Source: Bagarius yarrelli (taxonomy: Eukaryota > Chordata > Actinopteri > Siluriformes > Sisoridae). Taken from it: a stretch of 64,000 nt of DNA. The first letter of the stretch is position 1. Each line of letters begins with the position of its first letter. The stretch is from contig VCAZ01000025.1 of the NCBI GenBank assembly GCA_005784505.1, positions 3,742,501-3,806,500 on the forward strand, given 5' to 3'. The translations under genes and the position numbers were made by a program. Of this stretch, positions 37,617-50,932 are shown piece by piece. The notes under the pieces were generated by a model. It did no database searches. It had not been told where the DNA came from and was given only the letters and a program-made list of their open reading frames with translations.

Positions 37617-39100
37617 AACCATTTTATTGACTCTATCAATAAATCTGATAGGAACAGATGGAACAGAGAGATGAAGCTATTACATCTTCTTTTTAATAAG
37701 GTGAGACATACCAGTAAAATCTATTTTCTGAGCTCTGGTACAGAGTATGGTTTAAAGGGGGTATTTTCGAAGAAGCCCAATTGTAACATTTGATAATGCA
37801 GTTCTGTCTTTTGCTATCAAATAGTGTTGTTGTTTTTCCCCCATGTATCAGAGACGGCTGTGGTGTAAAGCAGCAGGCTGAGTTTTGGGCCATAAGCCAT
37901 GAAATCGTGATCTACAAGCTGCTGTATTGTTTACTCACCAGACTACAGCAAAGTGTTAGCGAGTACCAATGACCTGAATATACTATTCACTACGATGTCT
38001 GTCTGTCTGTCAGCTAGAAGAATAATCCGTGTCTTTGTTTCTAAAGATGACAACGGACTACGCACTACTATATAGAAATGCACCGATTTTAAGTGTTGTG
38101 TTGCTTGTCGGACTGTATGAATATGATGTTTTAGCTCCAGATGTTTTACCTCATCAATCCATGTTCAGTAATCCGGCGTTCTCTCGCTAAATATTAGCTA
38201 GCAAACAAAACCAAACAGCAGCAGTCATACAAACACGGCTTTTCCTTGAGTTCCTCCAGAACTCCATAACCTGTACTGTGTTCTAGACTGGTTTAAAGTT
38301 GTTATGCTAATTTTAACACCGCCCTGCCTTCTTACTTTCCCACCTTATTTCTAAGAAAATGCTGATTTTTAGGGATGATGCATATTCATTTGTATCTTAT
38401 TACCCGCAGGTAAAAATGCAATTACAAAACGCTGCTTGCTTCCTGAACCCCTCATGATACAGGAGTGGATGGGTTTAGTAAATAATAGTTATGTTATGGA
38501 AAAGATTATCTTTTCCTCCGCCCTAAAAATGTGTTTGTTAAACTGTGGACCAAGTGGGTAGAATAGGTAAAATCGTATTATTCCCACACTTTGTTAAGGG
38601 AAAAAAACCCAGTGTTAGTAATATTGAAGTTAAAATGGTGGAATGTGTTAATCGTTTTTAATTTTGTTTTGTTTACTTGATCTTATCAAGTCTGATGTCA
38701 TTTGAATAGCTAAGCACTTTTGGACTTAGGGTTAAGTGGTGGGTTTTAAGGAACCTGATTACATAGCGAAGAAGCAGGTCTGTGAGCTCTTAGCCAATAA
38801 ATCTTTTATGCAACTGAAGCAAAAAAAACAAAACAAAACACATAGTCATTAGGCGAGTATAACCGCTGTGAAGATCTACACGTGAACTGGGTTCTGGATG
38901 CGTCGGTGACGTGAGCTGGAACGTATCACACCAAACGCACTCATGTAAGATGTTTAACATGAATCTTCAGTTTGGCAGAGAAAGAATTCAGACCTATTAT
39001 TGCTTGTTCACACTATTGTAATAGTTAAATACTGTTGTCGAACTACTACTAATATTAGTGTGTACTGCGCCATCTCATTGCTGTCTTTGTGTCTTTGCAG

Positions 39101-39283
39101 GTTTTTCGCAGTGGAGAAGGCATGGGCATCCGACTAGACAGCGCTTCAGCTTTCCAGGGTGCCGTGATTTCACCGCACTACGATTCCCTCCTGGTTAAAG
39201 TTATAGCCAGTGGTAAAGACCTTCCAGCCGCCTCTGCTAAAATGAGCCGGGCCCTTGCCGAATTCCGCGTGCGTGGAGTCAAG
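39101..39283 (+). CDS. pc: pyruvate carboxylase, next internal exon (biotin carboxylase domain, part 2)
   Basis: The exon encodes 61 residues from [20 protein letters not shown] to [13 protein letters not shown], directly continuing the exon at 15187-15349: ..DTGRLE joins VFRSGEG.., exactly as in human PC. This is the C-terminal lobe of the biotin carboxylase domain. It includes the conserved [13 protein letters not shown] strand, equivalent to the PPYYDSMIGKLI segment of bacterial biotin carboxylase. The acceptor is TGTCTTTGTGTCTTTGCAG at 39100 and the donor is AAG|GTAAGAC after 39283. Both introns are phase 0, and 183 bp is exactly 61 codons. In vertebrates the next residues are TNIAFLQ; no such exon was seen before the window ends. 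No frameshift or stop is present, so the gene looks intact here. Confidence 0.96.
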
Positions 39284-39957
39284 GTAAGACCCCGATACTC
39301 GGCTTCAAAGGTTAGTCAGGTGACCACTATTCATCACATGGGTCTGCAGCAATACCGGGCAGTTCACATGCTGGGTCTTAAATTTCATGGGAAATGCTAG
39401 ACGTTCTACTTTCTTTTTCTTTTTAAAGCGCTCAGTCGTTTGCACTCTGAAGGCGTCGGTTGTTGCTAAGCAACCATCAGCTGCACTCTCCACATTACAT
39501 TACTGTAACTCAGCTTCAAAGTGAAGTTTCTGAAGTTTCAGTGTAATGGAAAAGGTGAGCTAACTTATTAGTTGGTTCTTGTCACATGACACGCCACATG
39601 TTTGTGGCATCCAAAAAAGTTGACACGGCGATATATCGCTGCAGCGCAAACGCGTCTGGGGAAAAAAACAAGCGTGTCACATTGCCTACACATCACAACC
39701 GCATCACGCTCTATTAGCGTGATTGTTGTGCGTCTACATTTTAAAATCAGAGGTGTATAAAGTCCCTGAAAGCAACAGTTAAAGTCATCACTTAGAATAT
39801 TCCTTAAGTAAAGACTTTGGGAAAAGTAAAAGGATGTGATATTTGTTGTTTTTAATTATAAAAAGTATATTAAATGTATTTTTTTTGGTAAAAAAAATAT
39901 TTACCAAAATGTTCTTTGCGTGGTGTTCAAGCTTATGTTCAGTTTTAACGATCTTTT

Positions 39958-39989
<32 letters not shown>

Positions 39990-40735
39990 TATAATAGTAG
40001 TAATAATAATAATAATAATAATATTATTGAAAAACAAACTGTGTATGGAGAGACTCTCGATGCTGTTCTTCTAAATATATTAGTCAAAATTAAACAAGTT
40101 GTAAAAAAAAAAAGCTGCCTACCAAAAATCTCTGTTTAAAGGAATCAGACGTGTAAACGTGACAGAGGTTTATTGACTGTAAAATTCAGAGTCAGGAAGT
40201 GGTCACATGATAAAGATGAACTGATATTTTCCGTACAGGATGTTGCGCATGCGCGAGCAATAGGAAGCAAACAGATTCTTTTAAAATGATTGATTCAATA
40301 ATGAACGACACTTCAATACTTCCTTTGTAGTAAGCAACGAATATGCGAGTATAAATTTACTCAGAAAATACAGTAGAGTAAAAGTAAAAATTGTCAGAAA
40401 TGCAAAAACTCAAGTAAAGTACCGTCTCCCCTAAAAATACCTAAATACTGTATCGAAGTATTATTACTTTGTTTATTTACACCTCTGTTTAAAAGAAGTG
40501 CACAAAATACGCGAACAACTACTGAAGCAGGAAGCACGCGGGTTCAGTCAACGTATTAAAACATGGCTGAGGCAAAAGCGCTGAAGCAGCATCTCCGGGA
40601 GAACGTGTGCATGTTTAGCGTAAGAGTTCATGCATTTACAGCGCAAAAGCCTTAGTCAGGAGAAGATTCAGGGTCCGACGTCCTGAACGTGGCGGCCTGT
40701 CTCATGAGATGCAGCAGGGAGGGAACAGAGGAATA

Positions 40736-40773
40736 GGAGAGAGAGAGAGAGAGCGAGAGAGAGAGAGAGCGAG
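40736..40773. repeat. (GA)n microsatellite
   Basis: GA run with two GC interruptions. Confidence 0.85.
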
Positions 40774-40993
40774 ATGGACGGCGAGTAATTACGATTGAAT
40801 AGTGTGGATGTTTGCAGGAAGTAGTGTTGGATAGATGGCGTGTTTATCCAGCTAAATCTGTCGGTTCTAAACAAAAGATGGTTGTGTCACATTCTGCTGT
40901 TTCCCCTCCTGCATTCCGAATCAGAGCGTCAAAGATGTGGGAGTTCAGAACTTGAGTTTAATTATAAGAAATGACTCACACTAGTCTGTAGTC

Positions 40994-41027
40994 CACACAC
41001 ACACACACGCACACACACACACACACA
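40994..41027. repeat. (CA)n microsatellite
   Basis: CA run with one G interruption; a degenerate TG-rich stretch follows at about 41270-41470. Confidence 0.85.
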
Positions 41028-41623
41028 TTTTCTGTAAATGTGACTATAAATTGAATGCAGTGATCGCAGGTCACAGTTATTTCTGCTGAAGTCTTGAGGA
41101 GAGTCGAGGAGATCAGAGGGATTTATTTAAGTCGTGGGGTTTTTTTTCTCAGTCAGCTGGAAATTAAAATGATGCGTTTGTGGAATTAAGTTGTGTGGAA
41201 GCTGCAAACTCTTAAGATTGTGGAGCTTTGTGTATCCTGTGTTTACTGAATGCTGCCTTTAAAAATATGTGTGAGTGTGTGTGTGTACATGTATGTGCAA
41301 GCTTGTGTATGTGTGACCTAATGTGTGTGTGTGTGAGCTAGCAAGCGCGTGTGCCTAAGTGAGTGTGTGTAAGTAGAAGTGCGTGTAATAGAATATGATT
41401 GTGTGAGCGGGCAAGTACAGGTGTGCAAAAGTGCGAGAGAGTGCGAAAGTGTGTGTGTGTCTGTGTGAATACTGGGTCAAGTATCAGAGCAGCAGTTACA
41501 TGGTAGTGCTGAAGAATCAGAGAACCTTTCAACCTTCCACTTATTATAGACCTTAAGTTTTGTCATCATATCATATTCTCCATGTCTAGGGCTTTCTTGA
41601 TCTTCTCTACTCTCAGTACATGT

Positions 41624-41625
<2 letters not shown>

Positions 41626-41658
<33 letters not shown>
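41626..41658. repeat. (AC)n microsatellite
   Basis: About 15 AC units; a shorter one lies at 41750-41768. Confidence 0.85.
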
Positions 41659-41660
<2 letters not shown>

Positions 41661-43714
41661 TACACACCTTCGTTCCCCTGCTCAGTCAAGCAGGGGGTAA
41701 AAAATCACAGACCTCTTTTTCAGTTTTAAGCAGAATAAAAAACTTTGTCCACACACACACACACACATGCGCACACACAAAAAAACCCTCTAGCTTTTGC
41801 CTCTTTATTCTTTTCTCTTTTTATCCCTACAGTTGTTAGTACAGCTCAGTGAGTTGTTTATTAGAGCTCGGAACCCGCTGAGACGGTGCTGTGTTGTAAC
41901 AGGCAGTAGAGCAGAAGCGTATGAAATGTAGCTGCAGGTCCTTGTGTAACTCAGTCGGACTATTAAATAACCACGTGGATCAAAAAATACATGTTAACCC
42001 CTTAAAATACACCAGCACTGGAATCCACAATCAGATCGATTAACAATGGCAAGATTAAGAAATGATCCATAATTGATCATTTAGAATTTTGTGAACATTT
42101 TTAGCTAGGTAATAGCTAGGTAATCTAAGCTATCAGTTACTCCATGTTAAATAAAGCTTCCCTACACTGAATTTACCGCACACAGCTCTGTGGATGGTGG
42201 TGACGTCACTTACCTAAAATAACGAGGCTATATAGATAAACTAGTAGCATTGCTACACTGCCCAACAACAGTGCACAACACTAGGTGGCGTTCGCATGTC
42301 ATGCCTGGGCATATTAACACGCATCAAATTTTTTGCAAGTATCCATAGAGTCGATCGTACGGTGGAAGTAGGGGCGTGGTCGAGCGATTTTTAAAGTCAT
42401 TATCTGATTGGTTGGATTCTTTAGGATTTTTGGGGGAAGCAGTCTGTCTGCACACAACAGGGTGACATAGAGGCCGATTTTTTTAAAACCTCTTTCGTCC
42501 CATTCCCATGAAAAAAAAGAAAAAAAATCACATGACATCCCATGAAAAAGCTGGAGGAAATTCCTGCCCCGTCCATTCATTGTTTAATGAACACACTGGA
42601 AACCATTATTCTCTAGCCTCCATTTTGATTTATTCCAACTACAAAGTGCATGGAGTAGTTTTCTTCCTTTCGTATGTCATTGTTATATTATTGGCGTACC
42701 GCCACCTTTGCTATACCAAAGCAAACAGGAGGAACCTATAAAAGACAAGGCAACTAGAATAGAGTTCAAAATGAAAACGTATAGTGCATTTATATATTTG
42801 AGTATAAACTTGGGTATCATTGTGTTATTGCGATTCTTGCTTCCACCTACTACCGCTGACATTTTTTCCTGTCCCGTCCCAATCACATGACTGATAATAT
42901 ATGATTTTTTCCCCCATGGTTCCTGTAAGATGCAGAATTGTGTCAGCTTCTACTGGAAACAAAGCTGTTGTGACTCTGTATCTCAGTCATTGTGAATAAA
43001 AGCCGGCTGTATTTTTGATTAATTTGATATTTCACGTCCTGCACATGACTTTAAACAAACTAAACTGTGATTGGCTGCTGTAACAGTCAGGTGCCTTTTT
43101 TGGGCCAATAGGAGCTGCTATGCTGACATTTAGTTTGAGGGTGTGATTATGAGGGTCTAATCCATACGTACTGTTGATTGGATACAGTCGATTGGATTCA
43201 GTTCATCCTGTCATTCCTAATTTAAGTTAAAAGAGGGTGTTAAATGCATTATTTTCTTTCCCATTCCCTTATGTTGTAAACCAGCTTTCTTCCTTCTTAT
43301 CTTTTCTTCTTTGTTTCTTCCATGATGTTCTTTTCCCCTTCCCTATTTCCTCTCTCGTTCTTTTACTTAGTGGTGCACTTCCTCTCGAAAGGTAAGAGGC
43401 ATCTACCACAGCTCCAAGGTGCTTAAATTGCTTCTGTTTCTATCAGGCCAATTTACTTAGTACCTCGGGATTGAATCGCCTGTTCAAATACCAGGGCCGA
43501 GTTAAATCCTGCACGATCCTCAGAGGAATAATGAGCAAACTGTGGAGGGTTGGCGTCACCAGTGAGAGACCGGGCATGTTCGAGTGACTGAATATGGTAG
43601 CTCAGGGGAAGAGAGATTATACAAATGAGACTGATAAGAGGAAAGATGGTGGAAGAAACTAGGACAGCACATGATCAATCTAATAGAAAGGTTTTTAATT
43701 ACATTGATTCAATT

Positions 43715-44110
43715 AGTTCAATTCATTTTCATTTGTAAAGTGCTTTTAACAGTGGACATGGTCTCAAAGCAGCTTTACACAGATAATGCAGTGAGAATGA
43801 AAGAATGTGAAGACTCCTTGAGATGAAATAAGGAAGAATCCTTGAGAGGAACCAAACTTGAGGGAACCCATCCTCATCTGGGTGACACCTAATTTCTATT
43901 TATTACAGCTAAATGATGTTGAGGTGTGAAGTGATGGGGATCAAATGCAATGTAAACAGTGGAGCAGAGTGAGTCCCAATCCATCCTTAAAGCTGTAATT
44001 TCATGGATTCAAGACCATAGATGAGAAACATCCCCAGCAGACTGACCTCCAATCGAACAGAACACCATCCAGAGGAAATTTGAAGGAAAGGGCCAGGAAC
44101 ACATTTAGAC
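43715..44110 (+). mobile_element. 'TTTATTTGTATAGCGC' interspersed repeat
   Basis: Shares 'tctcaaagcagctttacac', 'gaggaaccaaacttgaggg' and 'ctcatctgggtgacacc' with the copy at 33903-34330. Confidence 0.7.
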
Positions 44111-44547
44111 CAATAAACTGCAAGAAATCCCTTTGTGTTCTAATTAACAAAGATCCTTAAAATAAAAATCCAAATTATATTTAATTATATAATTGAGTAT
44201 ATATGTATATGTGTATATGTGTGTATATATATATATACTCAACTATAGGCTTGTCAGACATTAAAAAATTTGTAGCACAGGCCTAACAGTTGTAGCACAA
44301 TTATAAACCCCTGTATTTGGTACAGTTCCCTCCAGGCCTGTTTGGGGTTTTCATAGCTGACTTGAACATACAGCTTCATCAATGTGTCATCAATCTCAGA
44401 CACGAATCTCTGCACACTACTAGGGGCTGTGCTATGAACATGCAAAACTGAACTACACGTTACAATGGTAAATTCATTTATAACAGCAGTTTTTTGCTTA
44501 GCGTAGCACGTGTAATATACACAGGTATGTCGCACTTTACAACTCTG

Positions 44548-44735
44548 CTTGGGGTCATTGTTTAAAGGATCAGGGTTCAGGTCTCACGGCTACCATTGAT
44601 AAGGCCATGGGCAAGACCCTTAACCCTTCTCTTTCTATCCCCAGGGGTGTTTAATCATAGCTGGCTGTGCGACCTGACCCCAACCTTCACAGCTGGGTTA
44701 TGTAAAGAAAAGAATTTTACTGTAAAGTTAGTTAA
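44548..44735 (+). mobile_element. second SINE family (family B)
   Basis: B-box-like 'cagggttcaggtctcacgg' is followed by 'ggcaagacccttaaccctt' and the end 'gctgggttatgtaaagaaaa', the conserved 3' module of this family in the forward direction. Confidence 0.65.
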
Positions 44736-45000
44736 AAGTGACAAAAAAAACTTAATTTGGACCAATATTTGTTTTGGTCAGTGGGGTCTTGGACTAGTTG
44801 GTGTCGCTGTTAACTAGCTAAACTTTGTAGTTTTCGCATAACATGTTACTGTTCGATTGTAATATCCTATTTTTTTTTAATTTTTTTTATGACCATACCA
44901 TATTGCAACATATGACTATGGTAGCTACACTGACAAATGACTGCTATGGTCTGATTAGATTGGATCACAGAAGAGTAAGAGGTAGTTAAGCAGAGAACAT

Positions 45001-45190
45001 TTACGTTTACCTTAATGGTATTTTGACTAGGTGCCCTAATCCAGATTGTCCTACATTTATCTGATTTATACAACTGAGCTGTTCCATGTTAAGCGCCATA
45101 ATAAAGGGCACAGCAGTGGCAGCTTGATGATCCGAAGATTCGGATTTATATCCCTTGGATAATTGGTCCAACATCTTAACCACTGAGGAC
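45001..45190 (-). mobile_element. tRNA-derived SINE (family A), diverged
   Basis: Reverse-strand features 'ccctaatccagattgtccta', 'catttatctgatttatacaa', 'agcagtggcagcttgatgat' and 'acatcttaaccactgag' identify it. The B box is decayed. Confidence 0.75.
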
Positions 45191-45724
45191 CATTAGCAGT
45201 TAATGCGGTTAGAAAAACAGCAAGTAGTGCAAAGTGTGCAGAGCAAAAGAGACCATGATGTAGGGTAGCAGTAACGTGAAGAGAAATAAGGCATGGTAAA
45301 CAGTGCTGTGTGTTAATGAGTCTGAGACATTAGGTGAAGACGGTACAGTTCATTGAAGAAAAGGGCAAAGTGGAATGGAGGTGAACAGGACACACTATTA
45401 CAGCTGTTAATGTGGTGGAAACTGTTTGAGAATAATCCATGTGCAAAAAAAGGGCTGTGCAATGATGGCGGTAGCACTACTACAAATTAATGCATGATTC
45501 TGATGTCAGACTTTTTTTCGCTGATTTTGAAGCTTTACACAAACAAACCCGTTTGTAGGTTTATAAAGCAGTGTAATAACTGCTAAACATCCATTAGAAA
45601 AGTCTTCTTCTATGGCCCAGCATCTGCTTTCGCAGTTGCTTCTGATTTTCTCACCTTTTTATCTACATCCATTCTGCAGTTTGAATAAAAAAAAAAGCTG
45701 TCAGTACGCAAACACACTCTCACT

Positions 45725-45725
<1 letters not shown>

Positions 45726-45758
<33 letters not shown>
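45726..45758. repeat. (CA)n microsatellite
   Basis: About 16 uninterrupted CA units. Confidence 0.9.
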
Positions 45759-45761
<3 letters not shown>

Positions 45762-48065
45762 TTTCGCACATTGTTTTATATTCTTGACCCAACATGTAGT
45801 GTTAGGATAGGAGGCTCTTCTGCAGTTGCTCTTATATAACATAGCAAATAACCAACTTTGCAAAAAACAAATTCAATATCTCAAGTATATTGTGGTAGAA
45901 ATGTGATGGGAATTAAACATGGTGTAAGATTGTGCCCTTGCTTGGAGGGAAACAAACCTAAATGTGTAGAACCACACCTAGCCCTGTTCTGTGTGACCGG
46001 ACCAGAGGAGGCTGTAGATGGATGTTAACGTTAACATTTTTTCAGTAGTCTTTTAAAATTCCAAACCCAGACCCGTTTCTCTCTCCAGCCGTTTATAAAG
46101 AATGGTAGATTGCGAGCTTTATGACTCCTTACAGCCCCCTTTGAGGAGCACTTTAATAAAGGCATGAATATCTCCTTATGTTCTTATCGTTGGTGCAGTT
46201 TTGTGTGCTTCAAAGGCCCAAGATATATTGGCTGCATGTTGCACAAATCTGAAGGATTCCATGCATGATCCGCTTAATGCTGCCTCAATCGTCTCATGTT
46301 GCTGCACGCTTCCTTGATCTTTCTTTCCGCTTTTACCTTTTTCCAAATGTTCCCTTCTGTCCTGTTTTTGCATGATACCAAGGTGCTGAACATCAATGTC
46401 AGGAACCCGTGCCATGCTGTGTGCCTAGAAGACCATATTGGATTCCAAAGTAAACAATAGAAATGGCAGGGAAATGGGCTGAGGACAAAATCTCTTTAAT
46501 AGCAGAGCTTTCAGAAAGTGATGGAGAAGCATCATCATCTGCAGACCATCATCAAAAAAAATATGACGTGAGAGTGGAAGAGTAAGCAAAAAAAGAGCAG
46601 AGGAGGAAAACTAACCCAATCATTCTCCGAAGTGAATATGTGAAATTGAATAAAAAAGGCAAAATTAAATATAACTTTTTTGCCCTAGGGAAGTTTGGGT
46701 TTTTTCCACTATGAGAGGAATTGGTCCCTTAGACATCATTGAGGGATTCTTCTCTGATTTTGTTCTCAGTGCAGCCTTTGAGTGTCAAATACTCACACTT
46801 TAGATAATAAACGTGCAGGTTATGGGCTTTGGGATTGCTGCTATATTTTGGAGCCTGGTAGCTTTTTGCTAAAAATAGCTAAAAGTAACCGAGACCCGCT
46901 CTTCAGAATGACCTAATTAAACAAATAGTTGCTACTTAATCAATACATTTCTCTTTCCTGGAAAACACACTAACATAGCCTTGGTGTCCGTTTGGGCTTT
47001 ATTGTTTTTGTACTGCTAATACAAATGTGAGTAAATGCTTTAACTTTCTATTGCATTGATTTTGCATCGGTTCTAAGGCGGTGTTGTTCTCCAGGCACCC
47101 GACCCTGTGGTATGTGCGGTCAATAGTATCTTCTGTCAGCTAGAAGCTTTTATCGGGATCGTGATATGAGCCTTTGCAATGACTTGCTCATTTCCTGACC
47201 AAGAGATCTTGACTGTCCTATTTCACTTTGGTGCTTGAAAGTAAAAAGAGGCTGTGGGTAACGATAAGATCGTTGTATTTCAAACACTTGTCCTAGTTGG
47301 AGGAGGCTGACCCAGCTTACCTATTAGATAACCGGGGAGGTATTAAAAACAAATAGACAAAAGATCAAGCAAAGGTTATCTGGTGATTCTTGTCTGACTG
47401 GGAAAAGCTGTCAAAAGCTCTTGTATTATTTTTTTGTACACATTCCCTCCTCTCCTTCCTCACTTAACTGCAATTAAAGGCAGAATAAGTTCATAGGGAT
47501 TCTTTTGCCTGTGAGATGTCTAAACTCATACATTCTTCTCAATCAATACGACTAAGACACAAGAAGACAAAGATAAAGGAGGTGAGACAAGGACATTACC
47601 AGGACAAGTGCTCTATCTACTCTTATTACAAGGCTAATTTTTTCTTAACGTTGGACCCTACATTAATCTTAGCTGAACAATGTGCTGCAGGTGTCCTAAT
47701 TAGCTCAGCATGCTCTGTACTCGAGTCTACCGAGTGCCAAGGAGCAGTACAGGATATCTTTTTCTTTTCTCAGAGGTGTGGCGTGTGTATCTGTTCGTGT
47801 AGACTGACATCCGAAATGCACAAAGGCAAGCCCATTGTCCTCAGTGTAATTGCGTGAACAGTGAATGTCAATGAAAAGAAGTACGCTCTTCCTTGTGTGG
47901 GAGCAAGACTATGGAGCAGATCTGGATTTGAGACAGAAAGCACAGTTGGAGGTGTCAAAGCCGAGATTGGTTTGCTAAGGGTGTGTTTGCAGAGCTAGAA
48001 TTGTGTCAATAGCCTAAAACAGAGAGGGAGCTAGAGTGGGTGCAGCTGCAGCACGGTTCTTACAG

Positions 48066-48100
48066 CCAGAGAGAGAGGAAGAGAGAGAGAGAGAGAGAGA
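48066..48100. repeat. (GA)n microsatellite
   Basis: GA run with one interruption (gaggaa). Confidence 0.85.
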
Positions 48101-48394
48101 ACAAGTTGTCTCTGTCTGCATCGCTGGTGCATGTCGTCCTGCATATGTGATCCACTCAGATGTCTATCATCAGAGCCTAAAGATATATCGAAATTTTGGC
48201 AAAGTTCAGTTTAGAGTCCGATGTCACTCGTCAGAATGAATTTCGAAACTTGAAGGTGATTTACTCAGAATCTCTAGCACAAGCTTGCCATCATGCTTTC
48301 TTTCACACTTTCTTCCTCAACGCCTTTAGACTAGGCTTAGCACGTACATCATACTGTGGTGTTGTGCTGTTAAATTGACTTTGAGAAATTATCT

Positions 48395-48560
48395 TCTTTG
48401 CCTTCCTCATTCTTAGAAGCTGAGGTCAAAGCACAGGGTCAGCCATGTTACAGTACTCTTTGACTAATGAGGGCTAAAGGCCTTGCTCAAGAGCCCACCA
48501 GTGGCAGCTTGGCAGTGGTGGGTCTTGAAACCTGATGCTTTGATCTCTATTTTCCCACTT
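48395..48560 (-). mobile_element. second SINE family (family B), partial
   Basis: + strand 'gaggtcaaagcacagggtca' followed by 'aggccttgctcaagagccca' and 'tgggtcttgaaacctgatgc'. The tail is missing. Confidence 0.6.
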
Positions 48561-49719
48561 TTTTTCTCCCCTCGTTGGTGACCTGCCTGTCTCCACCCAC
48601 CGGCCGTCTTGTTTTAATCTAATAACTGCTACCAAACCAGAGCCATTAAAACCCATAGAGCCATCCGAAGATATCTGTCCTTTCTTTTTATCGACGTTAA
48701 TTAAATGAAGAATAAGAGATCACCTGATTATACAGATTACCTAACAAACAAAAAAACCCTCACAGCATACCTTCTCAGTACGAACCTGTCAGTAAAGTTA
48801 ATTGAGGGTAAGTTAGATTAAGCTTTAATAAATGATGGCAAATAAACATTAGAGAGAATTTTTTTTGGACACTGTCCTGCTAGAACATTGCAATGCGTTC
48901 GACTCGCAGAACTTATGGGATCATGACTGTATCCGAGTTATCATCATTTATAAAAACCGTTTAGTCTACATCTACCCCATCAAAGCCCACAAAATCACTT
49001 TATGCCCCACACACTGTCTAGGCTATAAAGACTAACCTGGTTACAGCGGAAGCCTTCTGCAGCACCACTTTATCATTCTATTACTATTCCACACACCAAC
49101 CTGTATTTTTCTCTCGCTTGTTCATGCCATCCACCTCTAAGCCTTTCTCAGGTCGATCTTCTTTTCATGCCACCGCAGGTCTGCCTTTTACTGTCAGAAA
49201 CCCATGTGGCCCAGTGGAAGTGAAGAAATATGGTGGGAAATAACAAATACTTGGCAATAAAGCGATGAGTGATGACCGAAGCAGCTTTATGTGGACTTTT
49301 AACAGGGTATTTGTTCTTTCTCTTGACATTTGTGCTTCCCCGGCTGGTCAGTTTTAGCACCAGTAAAAAATTTGCAGCAAATACTTTGGGAGTTGGCACA
49401 GACATTCGTGCCTTGCAGCATAAAGCTGGATTTTAGATCTATCACAATTATAGCACAAATTAATGTTTTTAGTATTTCAGGGGGAAAAAAAGCCGCAATG
49501 TAAATTAAAAAGGTTGCGATAAAAACATTCGTCACTGACGAATGCAATCATTAATAACTTTTTTTTTTTTTCTTTCATTTTGTAAAATTTTGGTCTAAGC
49601 CCAGTTTGTGGTGGACCTAAAGATAGTACCAGGAAAAACTAGGCATATGGCTATATCCATTTGCAGACATGTTTAAAACTGGCGGCCATTTTTACTTGCA
49701 TTCCAGGAAGCTCTAAGGA

Positions 49720-50040
49720 AAACCGAGGAACACTAATAAAATGTCTAAATGCTAAGAAAATCTATATCCGCCTGGCACAAACAGAGAACTTTAAAATCCA
49801 GAGAACTAAAGGACAAAAGACATTTAAATAAAAACTCAGAAATTTCAGATAACTCTTGGGAAATTCAGGGAGCCTGATCAAATCCAAGGAACACTGAGAA
49901 AATTCGGGGAACCTTCAAAAAATTAACAAAACTAGTAAGGAATTTGGTGAAGAGCTAAGGAAATCCAGAGAAAACTCAGGAAATCTGTGGAAACACAAAA
50001 AATCCAGTAAACCCTAGGAAATCCAAGCGGACATAGGAGA
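49720..50040. repeat. degenerate purine-rich tandem repeat
   Basis: Blocks such as 'gaaatccagagaaaactcag' and 'gggaaattcaggga' recur every 20-30 bp with much variation, just downstream of the lrfn4 3' end on its strand. Confidence 0.55.
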
Positions 50041-50499
50041 ACCTACACAGACAGAAAACTGAGCTCGAGCTTGTAATCAGGTTAAACTGCAGGTGTGAAG
50101 CAGCAACTTTTGTATGTAAAGAAAAACTATTCAAGTAATCAAAAGCCTCCATTTTGATGAACTTCTTGTGTGTCTTAGTTCTATTGTATTATATAAGATT
50201 TGCAAAAGAAATTACATCCATGAAGTCCCTGAAATTTGGTCCAATGCTACAACAATGTTTGTCGTTAATGCTTTCAATCTATGCTAGGGTAATTGTGTTA
50301 TCACATTAGCAGCAGAAAGTATATAAGTTATGAGATCCGATGTTTTATTGTTTAGTATTTTCAATAATTTGTAATTCAGCCCATTTACAGTAAAAAAAAA
50401 CTTGGTATTGACATGATTGTTTAAAAAAAAAGTTTAATTTTATTCACACCCACATACGGCAAAACATTAAAATTGCTGATGTGCTTTTTTTATCTGACT

Positions 50500-50932
50500 G
50501 ATTTGTATTTTTTCTTTATTCGCATTCAGAAAGATTTGTACTAGTTATACAATACTGGCTGATTTTTTTAAATAACCTATTAATTGGTTAATTAATCTTA
50601 TGGAAACAGAATCCCCAGGTTTTAATCCTATATGCCGTCGAACATGCCCTCGAATTAGATTTTTTCTTTTCTGTTTTTTGGTTTTCCTCTGCTATTGTAT
50701 AATGTACACAACTCGTTAGTACACCATCTTTCTTAAAAGCATTTTATTCCTTTTTTTTTTTTTTTTTTTTACATTTTTTTGTACTTTTGCTTTATCTTTC
50801 TTTCCATTGTATGAAAACATTTACTTTTTCTGTGTTTTGAGTGGCACATTTATTAGCTTGGCACATGCTGAACATGAATGTTTTTTACCAGCTTCATTTT
50901 CATCACCAGTTTAGCTTTTCTTGCAATGGTCC
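50500..50932 (-). terminator. lrfn4: lrfn4 3' UTR with candidate poly(A) signals
   Basis: Downstream of the TAG on the - strand the sequence becomes very T/A-rich. AATAAA hexamers on this strand occur at about 50849-50854 and near 50743 and 50514. Any of these could end the transcript; the true cleavage site cannot be chosen from sequence alone. Confidence 0.3.

Larger units (their letters stand above)
15350..39100 (+). other. pc: pc intron between the two visible exons (23.75 kb, phase 0)
   Basis: Bounded by GTAAGC and TTTGCAG with the protein continuous across it. It contains SINEs, DNA-transposon remnants, a 22-bp minisatellite, paired AT tracts and a recent duplicate, listed separately. 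I see nothing recognisable in 15719-16690, 17000-17830, 18067-18875, 18991-21154, 21463-23654, 24575-26350, 26524-27610, 27960-29544, 30700-30975, 32420-33636, 34331-36335, 36520-37428 and 37617-39100. A stretch at 16690-16920 with repeated 'aatccgatctg' resembles the edge of a DNA transposon but was not resolved. Confidence 0.85.

Noticed and set aside
47516..47857. 113-codon + strand ORF
   Set aside because: No domain, mixed composition and no supporting splice sites. Length is compatible with chance in this much intron.
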